This document shows, piece by piece, positions 1 through 13,500 of a stretch of 64,000 bases of DNA. Origin of the DNA: Formicarius rufipectus (Eukaryota > Chordata > Aves > Passeriformes > Formicariidae); NCBI GenBank assembly GCA_013399695.1, contig VXAU01003998.1, positions 2,594,409-2,658,408 on the forward strand, written 5' to 3'. Under the pieces are notes generated by a model. That model ran no database searches, was not told the origin of the DNA, and was given only the letters and a program-made list of their open reading frames with translations. A program made the translations under genes and the position numbers. Position 1 is the stretch's first letter; each line of letters begins with the position of its first letter.

Positions 1-1487
1 AAGCTTGTCCTTTGGATAAGGCAGGTCAGCAAAGGCAAAGCTGCTGAAAGGACTTTTTAGGGCACAGTCACCCACTAGAAAGCAAACCCCGACTTTGCAA
101 AAAGCCTGCTCCCAGCAAACCCACTTTCAGCTGCCTCTCCCAACCAGCCTTTAGCCAAATGCCCACTCACCTACAGCCCCTGCTTTTCAAGTACCACCTC
201 CTGCTGATGGGCTTCACCTGCAATGAATACCACCCCCCTTCTCAGCACCTTCCTATCCCACTATAGAATAAACACAAGCATCACGTAACACCCAAGGAGA
301 AACGTCTGGATTGCTAATAATGCTAATTCCAGCTAATTCTCTTTTGAAGGCCAAGGAGGGAATAGCAGGAGCCTTGCTCTCCAAACAAGGTCTTTGCAAG
401 GGGTGCTGGAAAAAGAGGGGGCATGCTGAAAAGTAGATGATTCCTAATTGCTCCCATAGATGTTACAATCAATGCTGCTCCTTAGAGGCAAGGTGCTCAA
501 GCACTGCTTGTGGGGTCAGGGCTGCAAAGGTACAGATTGTAGAGTGGTTTAGCCATGACATTTGGGGAAAAAATGTAACTAAACTGTGAGCTCTATTTAT
601 TTGTTCAGCAGTAAATATTAATCTTAAGCATTTTTTCAGTCACAGAATCATAGAATAGTTTGGGTTGCAAGGGACTTTTAAAGGTCATCTAGTCCAACTC
701 TTCTGCAGTAAGCAGGGATGTCTTCAATTAGATCAGGCTGCTCAGAATCTGGTTCAACCTGACCTTGAATGTTTCCAGAGATGAGGCATCCACCACTTCT
801 CTGGGCACCGAATTCTTTGGGCTAAAGAAGAGGTTATGTCAAAAATTCCCTATAAAATCAAGCTGCCAAGACAGCTGAGTCACAGAGTTCATGTGCAGGT
901 AGATGGTGTCCAAGGGAAGTGGTTACAGCAGGAGTTTGGTTTGGTTAAGCAAGGGGGGAGTGATGGGAGATGGGGAGCTGTCACACAAGCACCTCTCAGG
1001 GCTCTTGGCTTCTTGTTTTTCCCTGCTCAAAGAGGAGTCCAGCACAAAGTGGGCTGGGGCCATAACACCCTCTATGCTGGCATGAGCCAGGAAGAAGTAA
1101 TAAGTTAGAATAGCTTTTTAGGCTGGCCTGGATTATGTTAGAGGTTGTTTCAGCCCCTGCAGCAGCTCAGGTGGCTGAAATCCACTGTTGTCACTCCTCC
1201 AAAACCCAGAGTTCTGGCAGGCTGCCATTGCTTGGACTGCAAAGTTCAATCCAAACAGCCCCAAAGCCAGGGGCCATCCCTGGGCCATTTCCCCCTGCTT
1301 GCCCAAATGGCAGGCAGAGAGCAACTGTTCCAGTGGTGTTGTGTCTGTTCTGTCCTGCTGATACTCCAGCCTCTGGCCTCATCCTTACAACAAGCTAGAC
1401 TTCACCTGCGTTTAGACATCCCTCCTCAGGGAGTCTCCTTTAGCTGGGCACACTGGTACCCCTCCTCTTGGTTCCTTTGTGTCTTAC
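1..1487 (-). other. LSP1 intron 3' of coding exon 3
   Basis: Apart from the CR1 copy at 641-830 I see no exon that continues LSP1 in the right phase. A short acceptor/donor pair exists near 174-220, but its translation resembles nothing in LSP1. Downstream LSP1 exons are presumed to lie outside the window. Confidence 0.5.
641..830 (-). mobile_element. CR1 LINE 3'-end fragment
   Basis: Read on the plus strand it begins cacagaatcatagaatagt, the reverse complement of the CR1 tail. It runs through the typical tail motifs: tttaaaggtcatctagtcca, the ccttgaatgtttccaga block and catccaccacttctctgggc. The element therefore points to the minus strand. It is a 5'-truncated fragment of about 190 bp, diverged and non-coding, lying in an LSP1 intron. 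Confidence 0.88.
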
Positions 1488-1581
1488 CCACCTCTGTTTG
1501 CGCTGCTCGAGCTTCTGGGACCAGTCACTGAACCCCTCATCTTCCTCCAGCTCCGAAGTCCCAGATGGCTTGAAGTCATAG
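1488..1581 (-). CDS. LSP1: LSP1 third coding exon
   Basis: The acceptor is TGTTTCAG. Translation gives YDFKPSGTSELEEDEGFSD, then WSQKLEQRKQ, matching the mammalian segment around ELDEDEGFGDWSQRPEQRQQ. Two donors are possible: AG|GTGGGT (exon end 1492, phase 2) or TGG|GTAAGA (exon end 1488, phase 0). The second fits the donor consensus better. The choice sets the phase of the next exon, which I could not find before the window start. Confidence 0.88.
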
Positions 1582-4500
1582 CTGAAACACAACAAGAAGG
1601 AAAATTAGGAGAGGAATGTAAAAAGGCCTCAACCTGGGCTGAAAGAGCCACAGCCCAGCACTTTCCTTCTCTCCTTCCAGTTATTCCATCTTCTTCCCTC
1701 TGGCTGCTCCCAAATCCCATTTGCAGCCTTACCCTCTATTATGAGAAAGACATCTTTGCCATATGCTTAGGAGCACCCTTGTGCAAGGCGGGGGTCTCTT
1801 GAGGTATTACTGCACAGTGGGGAGGAAGAAGCAGTTCTGGATCTCCAGAAGGAACACCCTGGCTTGTCTCTGGGGCCACATGCAGGCAAAGAAAAGACAA
1901 GCAGCATATGAAAACCAAAAAGTCCATGGTTTTCCTCTGCACTGAAGTTGGCCCTAACTTGTTTGGACCAGAGGTGTTTCAAACTCAGCTGCTGTTCATT
2001 CTATGCTCATAAGCAGCCCCACAGAAAACACATCAGCAGGAGCTGGTCTGGACAACTTGCTGGAACAGGAAAGCACGAAGATCCAAAGATTAGGACATTG
2101 GATTCTCACATTCCCATACAGCTTTAAGCCAGTCACATGCACTTGCATGACTTCAGCTCCCTGCTGCTGTGCAGTCACAGCTCTCCTGGAGCGCACAGCT
2201 GCCTGCACCAAATGTGGGCTAGCTGTGGACAAAGGCTGTTGGGTTTTTCCTACTTCTTTGCTTGTGTTTCTAAGAAGACCCACCTCCCAGTGAGGGGTCT
2301 TGGGTGGGAAACCACGTTGCAAGCATCAGCCTGAGAATGTGGCTTTTTTAAGACTCAGAGTGGTCACACTGCCTGGGAACGGGAAATGGGATATGGAACT
2401 CTGAGATTGATTTAGAACTCAGAGGTTCAAAATATGTAGTAAATGTGGGTGAGTCTTTTTTTTTGCCTCTCTGGACTCTAAGGAGATGCCAGGAGATGCA
2501 CAGCCTCTTCCATGACCCTGGTGGTTTGAAATACGGAGTAATTCTCTGAGACGCAGCAGCCTCATAATGAACTGACTGCAGGAGCCAAGGGTTTACAAAA
2601 AATATGTGTTCTCACCAGGGAGAGCAGCAAGGGATGCACAATGAAAACAGCTGCTCAAGTCATAAGGCTGAGCACAGCCCAGCTCCTGCCATGCCTCAGC
2701 ATCCTCTTGGACTGACAAGCAAGGATGCTGCATAGGTCCAGTACACTGCAGCCTGGGCTGGGTTATTTTCTGCTCTCTGTGTAGTGGTAGCTTGTGGATG
2801 CCCCAGGATAACACTCAGGAAATCTGATGTGGAATCAGGACAGGACTACAAATCTGCTGAGTCCCTGATCAGGCCATCAGGCAAGCTTCAGTGTTGATGG
2901 TGCCCAAGGCAGAATCATTCCAGTGTTGCGGCCCTGCTCACAAATGTGTGCTTGGACGATCAGAAAATCTCCCAGAAAGCACGGGAGACAGCTTGATTGA
3001 AAACTGATTGCGTCCCTATGCCTCTCTGCAAACACAACCCCAGGAGAAGCATCAAGCCAGCACAGCCCCATCATCACCACTTTAGCTGATGTCCATGCCT
3101 CTGGCTCTCAAGGACATGTCTGCCCTTCCCACAAACCTGCTGTTTTGCAGGCTTCTTCTGGTTTTCTTTCATGTGGAGAAGGGAGGACAGGAGGTTCGCT
3201 CTCTCCCTTTGGTGCAAGGAAATGCCAAGGGTGGTTTTGAACTAACAGGAGTGACATGGATGGGGATAAGTCCCAGCATGGGAAGAGCCAAGGGAAGGAG
3301 GGACCAGTATTTACACAAGGGAGAACCAAGCTTTTCAGAAGGTTAATAGCCAGGGATGACCCCGGATACATGAGCAAGCTCAGGTGGCTGTCAGCAGCTG
3401 TAAACAAAACCAGGGAATGCTCAGAGAAAAAGAAACATCCTTCTGGTTGAGCCTGGCCCAGCAAGCTTAAGCATCATGGAACAGGGATCAAAACCCTTCC
3501 TTTTGGAAGTTCCTCTTGTCATTGCCTGCTTAAGCACTCAATTAAATGTGGGCAATGCCAACGGTCCTGTGGGGTCTGCAGTGTGTCTGTGCCCTCACCA
3601 ACGTGTCTGTCCCTCCATGGGACTGGAGCCTGCCAGCTGGGTTACTGGGGCTACTGCACACCACTCTGGGCCTGAGGCTGCTCACAGCATCTCCCTGCTC
3701 CCGTGTGAAAGGGAGTTTAGAAAAGCTAACATTTATTATTACTTTCCAGATCTTCTGTTTGCTTTTGGAGCAGACTGCAGTGCCTTTGTTTGCGTAATAT
3801 CGCTGTGTATATCTCCACAAAAGACTGTGAAGCTGCTTTGCAATGCTTTCAGATAAAAAACAGAACAAAAGAACAAGTCCTGGATAGTTTTGCAAGTATC
3901 TGAGAAAAAAAAATCTTTTAATGGAAAAAGAATAGATTTTTATAAATAATTTTTGCTATTTTTCCAATAAAATGAAGCTGTTGTTTCTCTTTGTCTATAA
4001 GCCCAAATACTGCTGCCACTTTTCCATTGTGTTCCATATATTTAGAAATAAATTGAACACATAAATAGTGGGAAGACTGAGGTCTTTGAGACAAGAGTTT
4101 GGCAACTCAGAGCACAGACTGGTTTTTGTGTTAGCCCCGTGCTGCCATGGCATCCGGTCTGCTGAACTGTGGACACAGGGAGGCTGTGATGGGATGGTGG
4201 GGATGTCATCCTATCCCTTCTCCAGGTGTTTCCTCTTTGACAGTAGATAGCTCAGCACCTCCATAAATGCCTACTTCCATTTAGGACCTGGCCCATTAAA
4301 GCATGAAGTTAATTTTAACCCTTGGAGATGTGAACAACACCAGCTCAGGGGCTGCTTCATGCTCCCCCATGCCGGGGAAGCATCCTTCAAGGGATGAGCA
4401 AGGAGCACATCCCAGAGAGGTGATCACTTGCTTGGGCACCAGCATCATGATCTGCCCAGGGTTGCGCATCACATCCTCAGGCATGTGTCCGTCTTTGCTT

Positions 4501-7500
4501 GTATCAGGACCCTCCATGACTTTCGATGTAGGATGATTCATAAGCTGAAATTTAACTGGGCACTGAAATCACTGCCAATGAGGACTTCTTGCCAGTGTTC
4601 AGCCTTGCTCAAGCCATCCCAGCCTAAGCAATCAGGGCAGTAAAACACCCTGCCTCCAGCCAAAAAAAAAAAAAAAAAACAAAAAAACCCAAACAAAACA
4701 AAAAAAAAGCTTGGTTGTGTGTTTTTCTGCCCAAGAAGAAAACACACTATTTGCTAGTGTGGACTAGATCCCCCAATCCCATAGAGAACTTCCCCATCTC
4801 CCCAAACCACCCCAAACAACAGAGACACATGCCATGGATACAGGAGGGTTTTGCTGCAAGAAGAAACCGTGTTGCTGAAGAATCTATCTACAGGTATTTC
4901 TTACTGGTTTTCCTGTGCTGGACCCGCACTCTCAGTGGAGACAGTGCCATTCAAACCCTCTTCTGCCTGGCTTCTCAGCTGCTTCTCCCGCTCCCGCCGC
5001 CGCCGCTCTCTTGCTGCCTCTTCCTCATCTTCCACGCTCCACTGTGCTGTCAGCCTGCCAACACAGAGAGAAAACCCATCCTTAGTGCCATCAGGCAGTG
5101 CCTGTGAAACCTGGTAATAATCCTCTGAGGTGTCAGGGCTGCTCCCAGCAAACAGGACGTCTCTGCAGAGGAGTGCTCCCACCATAAGTGGTGGTCCTCG
5201 AAGTGGCACCCCCGCCTCCACTGGCATAAGCTCCACAGTGGGACTGACTGATGTGCAAGGATAAGGTGGGACACGTGGACTGGGAGAGGAGTGCAGAAAA
5301 GCCTATAAGTCTCTCCAAGGAAGATGTGGTGCATATCCCCCTTCTCCCAGATCTGTCACCTTCCTGTGGGCCGGAAGTCCACTGGGAAGCACCATTCCCT
5401 GCAAAAACAGCTTTGTACCCAGCAAGGGTTTGTAAAGGGTCTTGCAGTGCTGCAAAGATATCTGACATCCTCACCTCAAGCTTTGGCCCAGGGCAGGCAC
5501 AATCAACACCCTGGAAGTGAGTTTTCTTAGGCAACTGAACTGCTTCTGCCTGACCAGGAGCCAAGGGAACAGTGGCAGAAGGCAGTAGCTATGTCCTCCT
5601 CTGCCCTGCCTGGCTTCCTTCCACCCCTGCAGAGGAGGAAAACCTACCCTGGCTTCTCCCAGACATAGCTTCTGGATAATAAAGGCCTCTTACATCCCCA
5701 AGAAAATGATAAGGTGGATGCCACATTCCTCCTCTGGTGATAACACCAGAACAGTTGCTCCCCACATGGGATTGGCTTCTGCTTCACCACTGGCAGCGCC
5801 AGCAGAGATGCAGGCAGAAAGGGATATGCTGCCATGGGGTGGTCACCACTCACCCAAAGGGGCTGTGATGGCATCTGGAGTTGGGCAAGTCTGACCTGTG
5901 GTACCTAGGGTTGATGGTGGGGCAGATGCTTCCTCACCCCACCCAGTTCTGGCTCAGCCAGGTCCAAAACAGACCATGAAGGTTGTTTCCCCTGGTGTTT
6001 GCAAGCCTATTTACAGAAATGTTCTTGAGCAAGGCACACACATGAGAGTTGGGTAGGCAATCTCCCACCAGCAGCATGATCCAGCCCAACCACGCTTCCC
6101 CTCCTCATGCACACCCTGAGGACTGCAATCCCCACAAGGTGAACATGCTCAATAGGAGATACAGTGCAACACAGTTCAGATCAGGGCAAAGAGTTTGTGG
6201 AAAGGAAGTGGGGGGTGAAAAAAAAACAAAACAGAAATGCTTTAGCTGGGACTTGTTTCAGCCCAGTTTGAGTGAATTAGCAGCAGGTTTCAGCTGACTC
6301 CAGAAGTGCACTCTGCCAGCCTGCCTGGCTTTGCCCACAGTCTGGACTATGAACAATGTGAAAGGGCCTCACTTCACCAAGGGTCTCACTAAAATGCTGT
6401 TTTCATTTGAGATTCAGGGCAGATAGCTCTCTCATCCAGCCATGGGGGGGAAAAGCCCATTGGGATTAATTGATACATTTTGTTTAGGAAAAATTTAGCC
6501 CTTGTAATTACACTGAGAACCTTGTTATCCTTTCTGGGGAGTCTCCCTTGGAGTCTACTTTTAACTGCAGTGCCAGCAGGACTGTTGAGCTTAACCTCTG
6601 TAGCATCCCTCTGTGCAGCAGTCCCACCTCCACCCTGTCAGGAGGCTCGGGATGACTCTAAATCACTGCCCTCTCCAACTCCCACCTGTCCCAAGTTGCT
6701 CATCCTTGCTGCAGCCATGGTGGAGCAGGGTACAAAGCAGATTCCAGGACTAGACCAAGAGAATACTCCACTGCTATGTAGTTACTGCCTGCTTTATTTT
6801 GGGTGGGGTCTTTCTACAAACAGCAAATTTAGCTCTTTCCCTTTTTACCCCATCATCACCCCTTGCCACCTTGCTTTCCATGGTGAGCAAAGTGGACCCA
6901 GACCAGAGCCTGGGCTCCCCTCCTCCATTTCTGACTCATCCCATACTCCTATTTATTATTTTTCCTCAGGTTCCCATAGAAACCCTTGTCTGTGGGCCTG
7001 GCAGGAAGCCACCGTGTTGTTGTTGCTTTTTTTTTTTTGGGTGGTTTTTTTTTTTTTGGTTTGGTTTTTTTTTAATATATAAATGAAGTCATTCATTAAA
7101 CTCTGCCATGATCTCCCTCCCTTGTGCAACAGCCCCAGATAGTCTCCAATTCAGAAAGACTCTTAACCCCCTCTCTCCCATGTCGCCCTAGTTACAAGAA
7201 GGAAAGTCCATGTTTATGCCAGAACAAGTTAGATTTCAATTAAAATCCTTCCTCCCCTCTTCCAGCTTTCTTGGGAAGCTGCTGCAGAGGCAGTGCTGCA
7301 CCAAGCCTCCCAGCTTGGCCAGGATGCCTTGGGGAGCTTGGAGGGGGGTCCCCTCTGAAGCACATGAGCTTTCCACACTGTGAGAGCAAAGTTGGTTGGC
7401 AGCCCTCTCCCTTTCCCAGTTGGATGTGACTAACTCTCTCCCCATGACCTCACCGGCTCGCTATTCTGTCCCTGCATCCTTCGAGCAGGCTGAGGACAGA

Positions 7501-10500
7501 GCCGGGGGCGACTGTTTTGGGGAGAAGAATTTTTCTGCAAAAGCAGGGAAACAACTTTCCCAGCTCCCTTTGCCACAGAGCAATCCTGCTCCCAGGTTGC
7601 CCGCCGCTGTGCTGGGATGTGGTTCAGACATACTGAGCATCCTGGTGGGGCTGCATCGCCGGGAGCACCATGCCTCTGCTTAGCAGTAAGGGCTGCGGAT
7701 AAAGCCCTCATGAGCCCCCTCTCACTCTGCCTTCAGAAATACCAGCACTCTCCAGCAAATGCCTAAAACCAGTTTATTTTCAGATTCCGAGCTTTCTCTC
7801 ATGCTCAAATAGGCTGGTAGCAGAGGGAGGTTTAATAAATGATGCTTTGGGGTTCAGTAATCACACTGACAAGCAGACAAAAAATGATGATTACTTTCTG
7901 ACTGACCTAGCAGCACAAATATTTGTCTTTAGTGAAAAACAAACAAAACAAAAAAACACAAGCAAATGAGAAATTAAGCCTTGCGTTTGTTTTTGTGTTT
8001 GGATCAGCTACAGAGGTTTGTTGGACCCTAGACAAAATGTGCCATTTCAATTTGGACAAGCGCAAGTGTGAGCAGGGGGTCAGCTGTTAAATTTCCTTTC
8101 AAAGCAAAAAGGTGGAAAGATTTAATTTCCAAATGCTTCCATTTTCTAAGAAGGGGCCATGGTCTCCTGTTTGCTCTAATTGTTCACAATCAATAACTCA
8201 ACATGCTCAGCCCATAGTGGTATTTCACAACCATCTTTCCCATTTCAAGAAATAATTACCCAGTGCTTCCCAGGCTGATCCCATGTATCTCTGTCTCCAC
8301 CTCCAGCCAGCATTGGTCCCAGGATGGGGAGATTTGGGGAAGAAGCAGATTCACAGCTGCCAGTGGGACCAAGAGCTCTCAACTTCATTTCACCCATCAT
8401 AGGACAGGGAAATGGAAAGCAAGACTTGAAGCTTAAAGACTTGCAAGATGAGCTACAGAATGCTAAACTCCTGCATCCAGCCACTTGCCTTTAAACAATC
8501 CCTATTTTAGAGGAATTTTCATGTGATCTGAAAGGAAATTCACCCCCTCACACAAACTTTAGGAAGACTGGAGAAGGGATGAGGAAGAGTAAAAAGATCT
8601 CTTTGTGGCCCCAGCAGACAAGAGCTGAGGCAAGACTTGCTCCAGCAAGACCTCATCACAGGGCTGGGTCATTTCTCTTACGCAGTCCCTGTAACTGCCA
8701 ACAAGTTTGGAAGGTCTTGGTTGAGCCAAACACACTTTGTGAAGGGGGCTTATCTCTTCCTGAGGAGGTGAGAAGATCCAGTAAGTCTAAAGATGAGCTG
8801 AAAGCACCTTGGTTCAGCTTTGGCCACAGAGTCACTGCTTGCCAGGCATTTGGGATGCTTAGACTTCTGTTCTGACTGGGGCCAGCTGCCCATTTCAGAT
8901 CCAGCTCTTGACTTCATCTGCCACTGGACCCCCACTCAAGGGAGGGGTTTTATTTCTGTTTGCACCACAAAACATCTCTCTTTGCAGAAGAGCATTACAG
9001 GCACTGGTGCTCTGGCTGTCCTGTTCCACATGGCCACAAACACCAGCTCCAGACGAGCCAGAATTGCTGGAAAGGTCAAGTTTCCTTTGGGCAATTCCTC
9101 ATCAGCACTTGAGAAGATTATAATATTCAGGCAAGGGAAATTTCTGGCACCAGATGAGCTGTGTTTAAGGGAAACTCTGCAGACTCAAGGAGTCTTTTCC
9201 ATGGTTGACAGCTCAAAGGAAGCTTTGCTGGCCCAAACCCAACCTTCAGCACTAAAGCTAATTCCAAAAATGAAAATCAAATGCCTCCCAGAGGCTTAGG
9301 GCTTTGCAGATCTGCACTAGAAAAACTCAGGAACCGTCTACCAGCACACTGGACGTTCCTGTCTCCTGAGCTCGTTGGGGTGTCAGACCAGAAGAGTGTT
9401 GACTTTGCTGCCTCTGTCAGGGAGGTCGCCTCACAAAGCCAGGGTTCAGTAGGGAAAAGGATTCAGGAACAGGATTTAGGAGGAGTTATGTGCAACCTCT
9501 AGCATAGCAACTGTTATTTCCCAGAAGATACATTGCCCCATCACCTGTGGAAAAAAAAACCAGCGTCCAAAACCAGTGAAAGTACCACCTGCAAGTGATG
9601 GGGCTACATGAATTAGACAAGAACTGGCAAGAGTAGCCCTACCTCCCCCAGCAGCCATCCTATTAGCTGCTCTGTTGAGATTAGGGGAAGGGGAGATGCC
9701 AGAAACTGATGCAAGGGACCTTCCTTTTCCATGTAATCCACCACAGCCTGCGTTGCCTTGTCACAGTGCCAGATACAATATCAGTGCAGAATGTGGCCTA
9801 CGACTGTCAACAAGTTCATTCTGCTGCAGAGCAGAGCTGCCAGGCTTTATTTCATATTGCATTTATCACGTATTTATAAAGGGCCCTGATGACTGGCAGG
9901 GGTACAGAGATGCGCAGCACACGAAATGAAAGAGGACACCCTCAGAAGGCTACAAATAAACACCTCCCTCACCTACTTGACCTTCTGCCAACAAATTAAT
10001 CACTTATTTATCTCTTATAAATGGCATATAATGGATCTGTGTTACTGAGTCAAGTATGCTGGAATACCCAGATAATGCCTCCACTCGTGTCATTCGGGAC
10101 CAATGGTGCCAGGCCACAACAGAAGTCATGGCTGAGGACACTTGTATACAATGTACAGCCCTGCTGCCATGGCTCAGCTTCTCTCCATCCCTGCAAATCA
10201 CATTTGCCATGGCTGAAAGCACTGTCCTGGATGACACCTCACACCACAGGCACTAATTTTGGGCATCAGAGTTCAGCATCTCAGCCCTATCCACAGACCT
10301 CTCTCAGACCCAGGTTTACCTCCACCTATCATGGCACCTTTGGATTCCTGTCCCTAAGCCCATGGTCTTGTCCAAGAAGATATAGAAAGGTACATGGAAT
10401 AGAACAGAAGTCCAGCTGGCATCCTGACCCCCTGGATAACTCTATGCTATCAGGCCACTGCTGAACACCAGACAGGGCTCCCTGACACCAGGGGACACGG

Positions 10501-13500
10501 GTTGGCAAAGAGACTATTGTACAGCCATCACCGTATCAGACAACAACCAAGAGTCACACTTCCTCAAGGATGGGTTTGAGTGGCTTACGAGTAACGTGGC
10601 TCAACAGCAAAGACTGCAGCTGAGTCTTCATCCCACTGAATAAGGAAAGGGGTGTGGATAGCAGTATGATACAAGGAGACTGGGAAAAGAAATAAAATCA
10701 AAAATTATTATGTCACAGCCTGGAGTTTATTTCAGCCTAGCCTCAGGAGAATTATCCTAGCTCTGAAACAGCGGCGTGTCAGTCAAGGCAGCCAGAGATA
10801 CAGCACAAGCCTCTCCCTCCCATACATTCATGTAATTCCTCAGCTGCATTGCTCCATACGGAGTCCGGGCTACAGAGTTTGAATAAGAAGGGGGGCAGGA
10901 GGGAGAGGAAAAAGTACATCTATATGCTTCACCCTTAGCCTTTTTCTCATACCAAGCTTCCCCACCCCACACGTAGCTGCACAGCCTCAGCCACGTCTCC
11001 CCATTTCTCTTATAAATCACAGGTCACCTTCAAGATGTGAACAGCAGGATAGAGCTGCTTCACACCCAGAGGCAGCCACAGAGCCCATCCCCACCACCCG
11101 TTGGAGCTGGGGGTGTGGAAAGGTGGCATGCCTGGGGTGATAAGGACACACCAAGGCGTCTGAACAGAATATGATACAGCCCAAACTTTTACCAAGCAGC
11201 AATTGAAGAAAAACCACATTCGGCACAGCAGAGACCTCTCTCCGTTTTAAAAATAAAAGCAACTCTTTCAAATGAATCTTGGATTTTCTCCACAAAAGCA
11301 CATTCCATTTCTGCCCACAGAAGGATGCACAGCCATGCATCCACACATGCCAGGTATAAAACTCTGCCCTGGTTTAGCCTTCATTAAATTGCCTGCAAAG
11401 ATTGACCTGTCACCATGGTATGTTAGGCAGGGGAAGCCCCAAGATGGTAATTTACAGCTTCCACAAGGAAAATAGGACACATTTGAGAAAGCTGCTGGCA
11501 AATGGCAGGAGCAGATCCGGGAGGAGGGATGTAGGCAGGTCTGGCCCTTCATCACAAACTTTGTCTGTCCCCTCCTGTCACTCACAGGACAGTGGCTCCA
11601 AAAAGGTACAAGAAATGTTCCATGCTTTCAGACACCACAGGTGACACAAGCCACTCAGAGGCACAAGGTAACCAATGGGACCAACTGTTTCTATTTATTA
11701 TTATTGGTTTTAATAATGGCAGACAGAATCTAAATGAATCCCTTACAAGATGATGAATTGCACTCCCAGGACCGTGGGTCCTTACCACACAGATAGGCTG
11801 GTGCAGTAATGTATTAACATCACCGGTCAGGAATTTGGCAGGGGGAGGAAAGGGCTGGAGTCCGAGCCCTCCCAGCACTCCACTGTATTCAGTAGGTGTG
11901 AGAAACTGGTGCTGTGTACGACCTCAAATCATGGCTCTTTCTCACGGTCTCTATCTCAGCCCTAAAGTTCAAGAAATTGGAGGTTTTTTCTAAAGAGTCT
12001 GGGCTCTGTTTTTGCACAGGAGAAGCATGTCAGAGGAAAAAATAGACTTGTCAAAGGGTACAGACTGCTTTACTCAGCTTTAGTATTTTATTTATCCCCT
12101 CTCTCAGAGGGAAACAAGCCTCCACAGCCTTTGTGCCTTACCTCAGTCAACCAGCACCCTTCTTGATACACTCATACTGGAAAACAAGTCTGAGAACAGA
12201 AAGGTGAGCAAGAGCTTTACCCCTGCTTCAAGCCAGGATTAAGATGTATATCAGCATGGTGCTTTTTATAGCACCACTGACTTGGCCACCATCCCTCATT
12301 TTGCTGCCCTTGGGGCAACACAGTCCCCCCAACAGCAGGAGGGAGTTTTCTGTCTGAGTACTGGCAGAAGACAGCAGGGAGGCCATGAGAACATGCTGCT
12401 CCACTCCCTGGGAGAGTTGAGACTCTCTTCATTTACGGCCATCACCAACAAGTGGTGCTGCAAAAGGAACCAGAGTCAGCAGCAAGCTCTTGGTCTCTGC
12501 TAAACTAAGGCAGTACGTCCTCATGAGGAAAAAGTGTCTTTGCCCCAAATTACTGATTGCAATTTTTGTGTCTGAGAGCATGGCACCCCAGCCTCTTACC
12601 ATGGGACAGAGGCATGTAGCAGCCCCAGCTGCACCCTGCCCACCGCAGACCTGAGGGATGGTGCTGCTGGTGTCCAGTATCTGTCTGGTGCTCCATCAAA
12701 AGAGTTAGAAATTATGGGAGAAGGGGGGAGAAAAAAAAAATCCAGAACCTGGAAGCTGAAACTTAGTTCTTACACACCATTTAGACACCATCCCAGCTGC
12801 AGGACCTTAGGTCTCAGCTTCTTCATCTAGTGCCCCTTCTAGGTGAACCATCTTCAGACGCATGTGGTGATTCTTCTCCACTGCATCAGAGGACACAAAC
12901 AACCTGTGGCTGCAGCCCTGTGGGGCTCAGAGGCTCACTACAGCTCCCCAAAATGTCCATGGGCTCAAAGTTCAGGTCCTAAATATCCAACTGCCTAGGA
13001 GCAGGTAAAAATCTCAGTCAAGCCAGGCTAAAAGCAAACAAAACCCATCAGCTGGTTTCTGGGAAAGGTCAGCGGTAGGTGGAGTTCTGAAAAAACAAGC
13101 CCCAGGGCTGGGAAAATATGGGAATGGATCAACAGGATTCTCAGAGGGGACAAACAAGCTGCTGCAACTGAAGAGAGAGTGATGAGCTGCTGTTTGCAGA
13201 GTAAAAGCAGAGGGTGGGCATCCCGTGAGGGGCCACCCACCGCACACTGGCTTAGACCCTTACCCTCACCCTGCCCCATGGCTCAGCTGGGCTGCAAATC
13301 ACCAAGTTCCTCCTAGCTTGAAAAGTGTGGTGGCATCCCTCTGCAAGCAGCTGGCACCAGAAAAGCCCCACTGGGATGTGGAAATCCCCCAGGCATGTAC
13401 CCCCCCAACAGTGGATAACCAGTCTTGCCCAAAGGTCTCTCCTGGCTGCTCCTTCCTGCCAGCAGTCTCTGGTCATGTCTTCCCATCTACTCTCCACTCA

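Noticed and set aside
1..300. Possible next LSP1 exon near 174-220 (minus)
   Set aside because: Splice-like signals exist, but the in-phase translation resembles no LSP1 segment and another phase runs into a stop.
6480..7082. 200-codon plus-strand frame
   Set aside because: It ends in a Phe/Trp run produced by the T/G low-complexity tract, lies in an LSP1 intron, and shows no family similarity.
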